Shown here: piece by piece, positions 38,585-40,176 of the stretch
How the letters are laid out: each line of letters opens with the position of its first letter
Position numbering within the stretch: the first letter of the stretch is position 1
Assembly (NCBI GenBank): GCA_013154005.1
Contig: JAADDK010000065.1
Coordinates: 1-40,176 of the forward strand
Length of the DNA: 40,176 nucleotides
Direction: 5' to 3'
Origin: Methanobacteriota archaeon
Lineage (GTDB): Archaea > Thermoplasmatota > Thermoplasmata > Thermoplasmatales > Aciduliprofundaceae
Notes under the pieces: model-generated
What the model saw: only the letters and a program-made list of their open reading frames with translations
Databases searched by the model: none
What the model was told of the DNA's origin: nothing
Translations under genes and position numbers: made by a program

Positions 38585-39088
38585 ATGAATCCGAAAGTGC
38601 ATGAGTCTGCATATATTGCCCCAAGTGCGGTGATCGTTGGTGATGTTCGCGTTGCGGAGGGAGTGAGCGTCTGGGACGGTGCGGTGCTTCGCGGAGACGT
38701 CTCGTACATCGTGGTGGGAAAAAACAGCAACATTCAGGATAATGTGGTGGTGCATGTCTCGCACGGAGTGCCCACAGTAATCGGCGAAAACGTCACTGTC
38801 GGGCATCTGGCCATGGTGCATGCAGCAACTATACACGATAACGTGATAGTGGGAATCCATGCCGTGGTGCTGGACGGTGCGGAGATCGGAGAGGGAAGTG
38901 TGATTGGCGCGGGTTCGGTTGTCACTCCCGGCACAAAGATACCACCCAATTCACTCGTGCTTGGCATACCTGGCAAGGTGGTGCGGCAGGGTCCAGACGT
39001 GAAAGAGATGGCGGTGAAAAACGGGCTGGTTTACCAGCAATTGAGAGATGAGCATCTGGCCGGCAAATACGGACGTTATAGACAATGA
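38585..39088 (+). CDS. Gamma carbonic anhydrase-like left-handed beta-helix protein
   Basis: A 167-residue hexapeptide-repeat protein. The repeats run through the first 130 residues, then a C-terminal helix. The three zinc-ligand histidines are present: His57 (NVVVHVSH), His74 and His79 (VGHLAMVHA), with the spacing seen in YrdA/CaiE/PaaY types. The Cam acidic loop is absent. It may hydrate CO2 or be a related metal enzyme; activity cannot be read from sequence. It is preceded by its own TATA box. Confidence 0.9.
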   Translation: MNPKVHESAYIAPSAVIVGDVRVAEGVSVWDGAVLRGDVSYIVVGKNSNIQDNVVVHVSHGVPTVIGENVTVGHLAMVHAATIHDNVIVGIHAVVLDGAEIGEGSVIGAGSVVTPGTKIPPNSLVLGIPGKVVRQGPDVKEMAVKNGLVYQQLRDEHLAGKYGRYRQ

Positions 39089-39163
39089 ATTTGAAAGTTC
39101 AATAATTGTTCCAAAAAATTTATATTCTTATTTTTCATTAGTTCATATAGGGAGGTAAGTTAG

Positions 39164-39280
39164 ATGGTACCCCACAAGAAAAGACAGGAATACAGTATGG
39201 AAAGAGAAATTGAAAGAGAGGTGGAAGAAATTCTCAAGGGTGAGGAGGCGGATATTTTCGCCGAAGAAGAATCTATGTGA
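39164..39280 (+). CDS. Small acidic protein (38 aa), not in the ORF track
   Basis: ATG 39164 to TGA 39280 encodes 38 residues beginning MVPHKKRQEYSMEREIERE, a highly charged helix ending in an acidic tail. Support comes from a strong GGAGGT 7 nt before the ATG, an upstream AATTTATATTC TATA-like element near 39115-39125, and a T-rich stretch after the stop. No relative recognised. Confidence 0.6.
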   Translation: MVPHKKRQEYSMEREIEREVEEILKGEEADIFAEEESM

Positions 39281-39310
39281 TTTTTATTCTCATCTTTCAT
39301 TTTTCTTTTT
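39281..39310 (+). terminator. T-rich termination region after the 38-aa gene
   Basis: TTTTTATTC and then CATTTTTCTTTTTTGAG follow the stop and precede the tRNA-Leu promoter region. Confidence 0.45.
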
Positions 39311-39353
39311 TGAGCGAAAGGTAAATTAATAAGTTGTTCATACTCCACCCAGA

Positions 39354-39438
39354 GCGGGGGTTGTCGAGCTTGGCCAAAGGCGCTGGCTTGAGGGGCCAGT
39401 CCCGTAGGGGTTCCTGGGTTCAAATCCCAGCCCCCGCA
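39354..39438 (+). tRNA. tRNA-Leu (anticodon GAG)
   Basis: An 85-nt class II tRNA: acceptor GCGGGGG/CCCCCGC, anticodon stem CTGGC/GCCAG around TTGAGGG, long variable arm TCCCGTAGGGGTT, T arm CTGGG-TTCAAAT-CCCAG, discriminator A. No intron; CCA not encoded. An AAATTAATAAG element about 30 nt upstream may be its promoter. Confidence 0.95.
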
Positions 39439-39439
39439 C

Positions 39440-39784
39440 TCACTTTGTTCGTGCGGTTCCTGTACTCGCAAAATTCCTTTGGAATTTTTCTCCTCCCTGC
39501 CCCCGCATCCCTTCGGGTTTTGGGTGTTTTTGAGGGTTTTCATTAACATTGCTATCTGCTGTTTTTGGCATACTAATATCATCTTGGGTTTTAAAACTCC
39601 TCACTGCGGTTTTATTCTCCTCCTCGCTTACGATTTCTACTAGAAAATGCGAAGAATCTATGCGATATATGTTCGCATACTTGCCTATACAATCACTGTA
39701 TTCTTTGGGGAATCTGAGCATGGGGTACGCGATATTTTTCTTTGCAGAAAGCCGTGTTATACGGGTTTTTCCAATCAGCTCCAT
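39440..39784 (-). CDS. Hypothetical protein, convergent with tRNA-Leu
   Basis: A 114-residue protein. Residues 1-55 (RLSAKKNIAYPMLRFPKEYS, then IYRIDSSHFLVEIV) look like a compact beta-rich domain, faintly like swapped-hairpin AbrB proteins. The rest is polar and probably disordered, with NPQKHPKPEGMRGQGG. A minus-strand TATA TTTTAAAA is centred 26 nt before ATG 39784, so it is probably expressed leaderless. The stop lies 1 nt from the tRNA 3' end. The disordered tail may be partly non-native coding. Confidence 0.55.
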   Translation of the reverse strand: MELIGKTRITRLSAKKNIAYPMLRFPKEYSDCIGKYANIYRIDSSHFLVEIVSEEENKTAVRSFKTQDDISMPKTADSNVNENPQKHPKPEGMRGQGGEKFQRNFASTGTARTK

Positions 39785-39806
39785 GGCTGAGGTATTTACT
39801 TAAAAG

Positions 39807-39814
39807 TTTTAAAA
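39807..39814 (-). promoter_or_regulatory. TATA box of the 114-aa hypothetical gene
   Basis: TTTTAAAA (self-complementary) is centred 26 nt before ATG 39784 on the minus strand. Confidence 0.45.
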
Positions 39815-39866
39815 CTTTTGGGCGGTTTTTAAAACTCTATGAGACATAGGGGACTTTCAAAATAGA

Positions 39867-39874
39867 TTTATACA
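39867..39874 (+). promoter_or_regulatory. TATA box of the ERCC4-nuclease gene
   Basis: TTTATACA is centred about 24 nt before ATG 39894, with no Shine-Dalgarno site. Confidence 0.5.
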
Positions 39875-39893
39875 TTCAGGTATCTTTATCATT

Positions 39894-40176
39894 ATGACTG
39901 TCAGGGTAATGGTGGATATCTATGAACCCAAAGAGTTAAGGCTCGCGCTAGCTGGTGAGATTAGAGACATGGACTTGGAGTTGGTGGAAGAAGATCGCCG
40001 GGAGGCCGGCGGGGATTTCGTTATAGAATCGCCACGGAGCGAGATATGGATTGAGAGAAAAACAATCTCGGACATATTCTCATCACTCATGCGCAATGTT
40101 TACGAGCACGGCAAACCTAAACCAGAAGGGAGAGAGAGAAGGCTGTTTACGCAACTGCTGAAATTGAAAGGAGATA
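39894..40176 (+). CDS. ERCC4/XPF-family nuclease, 5' part
   Basis: The frame runs open from ATG 39894 through the right edge (94 residues) and is missing from the track because it is truncated. The order of motifs is that of an ERCC4 nuclease domain: an opening VDIYEPKEL, GDFVIESPRSE, then the catalytic IERKTISDIFSSLM and the helix RRLFTQLLKLKGD. XPF-type enzymes cut branched or flap DNA near ss/ds junctions. As the domain is at the very N-terminus, this is a short XPF-like or stand-alone form rather than a Hef helicase fusion. The rest is not visible. Confidence 0.85.
   Translation, partial: MTVRVMVDIYEPKELRLALAGEIRDMDLELVEEDRREAGGDFVIESPRSEIWIERKTISDIFSSLMRNVYEHGKPKPEGRERRLFTQLLKLKGD

Overview
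The window is archaeal chromosome, densely packed (no gap above 300 nt) and of moderate G+C by eye. Archaeal marks are the RNA polymerase set H, B, A' and A'', archaeal uS12, uS7, uS10 and eL30, aEF-2, EF-1A, TATA-box promoters, many leaderless starts, a KEOPS Pcc1-like subunit, Dph6 and isopentenyl phosphate kinase. Undivided RpoB with split A'/A'', together with bacterial-type MutS and MutL, would fit a Thermoplasmatota-like euryarchaeon, possibly an Aciduliprofundum/DHVE2 relative. That placement is inference.

Layout. 1-1457: a truncated gene and a polytopic membrane protein on the minus strand, plus a doubtful small membrane ORF. 1480-4745: mutS and a PrsW-type protease. 4714-6559 (minus): Dph6, an OB-HD nuclease and Pcc1. 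6635-11611: rps12-rps7-EF-2 and EF-1A-rps10, divergent from dph6. 11656-12933: a rubrerythrin/VIT1 fusion, a hypothetical gene and tRNA-Arg(CCT). 13060-15426: a large secreted beta-helix protein. 15511-20155: PadR regulator, SdpI/DUF1648 membrane protein and two ABC ATPase/permease pairs. 20206-21610: isopentenyl phosphate kinase and a polyprenol-kinase-like protein. 21654-24271: mutL facing argF. 24559-26694: zinc-ribbon protein, JAMM protein, NAD kinase and an IMPase-family phosphatase. 26961-36114: tRNA-Lys(TTT), rpoH-rpoB-rpoA1-rpoA2, rpl30e, nusA and a small protein. 36094-39088: ModE-HTH/Nudix fusion, AhpD-like protein, MFS transporter and gamma carbonic anhydrase-like protein. 39164-40176: a 38-aa gene, tRNA-Leu(GAG), a hypothetical gene and the start of an ERCC4-nuclease gene.

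How it works together. The core is transcription and translation machinery. The usual archaeal RNAP-to-str supercluster is split here into two blocks about 15 kb apart. Dph6, which completes diphthamide on EF-2, shares a divergent promoter with the EF-2 operon. MutS and MutL form a bacterial-style mismatch-repair pair, and MutL keeps its endonuclease motif. The PadR-led cluster looks like a regulated membrane-stress or export module. The two isoprenoid kinases are translationally coupled. First genes of transcripts often have a TATA box centred about 26-27 nt before the start codon (leaderless), while operon-internal genes carry GGTGA/GGAGG Shine-Dalgarno sites. Many convergent pairs abut or overlap.

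Most worth a second look: a roughly 125-residue N-terminal extension on RpoA''; a four-cysteine insertion in RpoB; tRNAs that appear to head mRNA transcripts; a likely gene-conversion tract between the two ABC ATPase genes; the ModE-HTH/Nudix fusion; and the PadR/SdpI/double-ABC module. All calls come from reading the sequence by eye; no database search was run.
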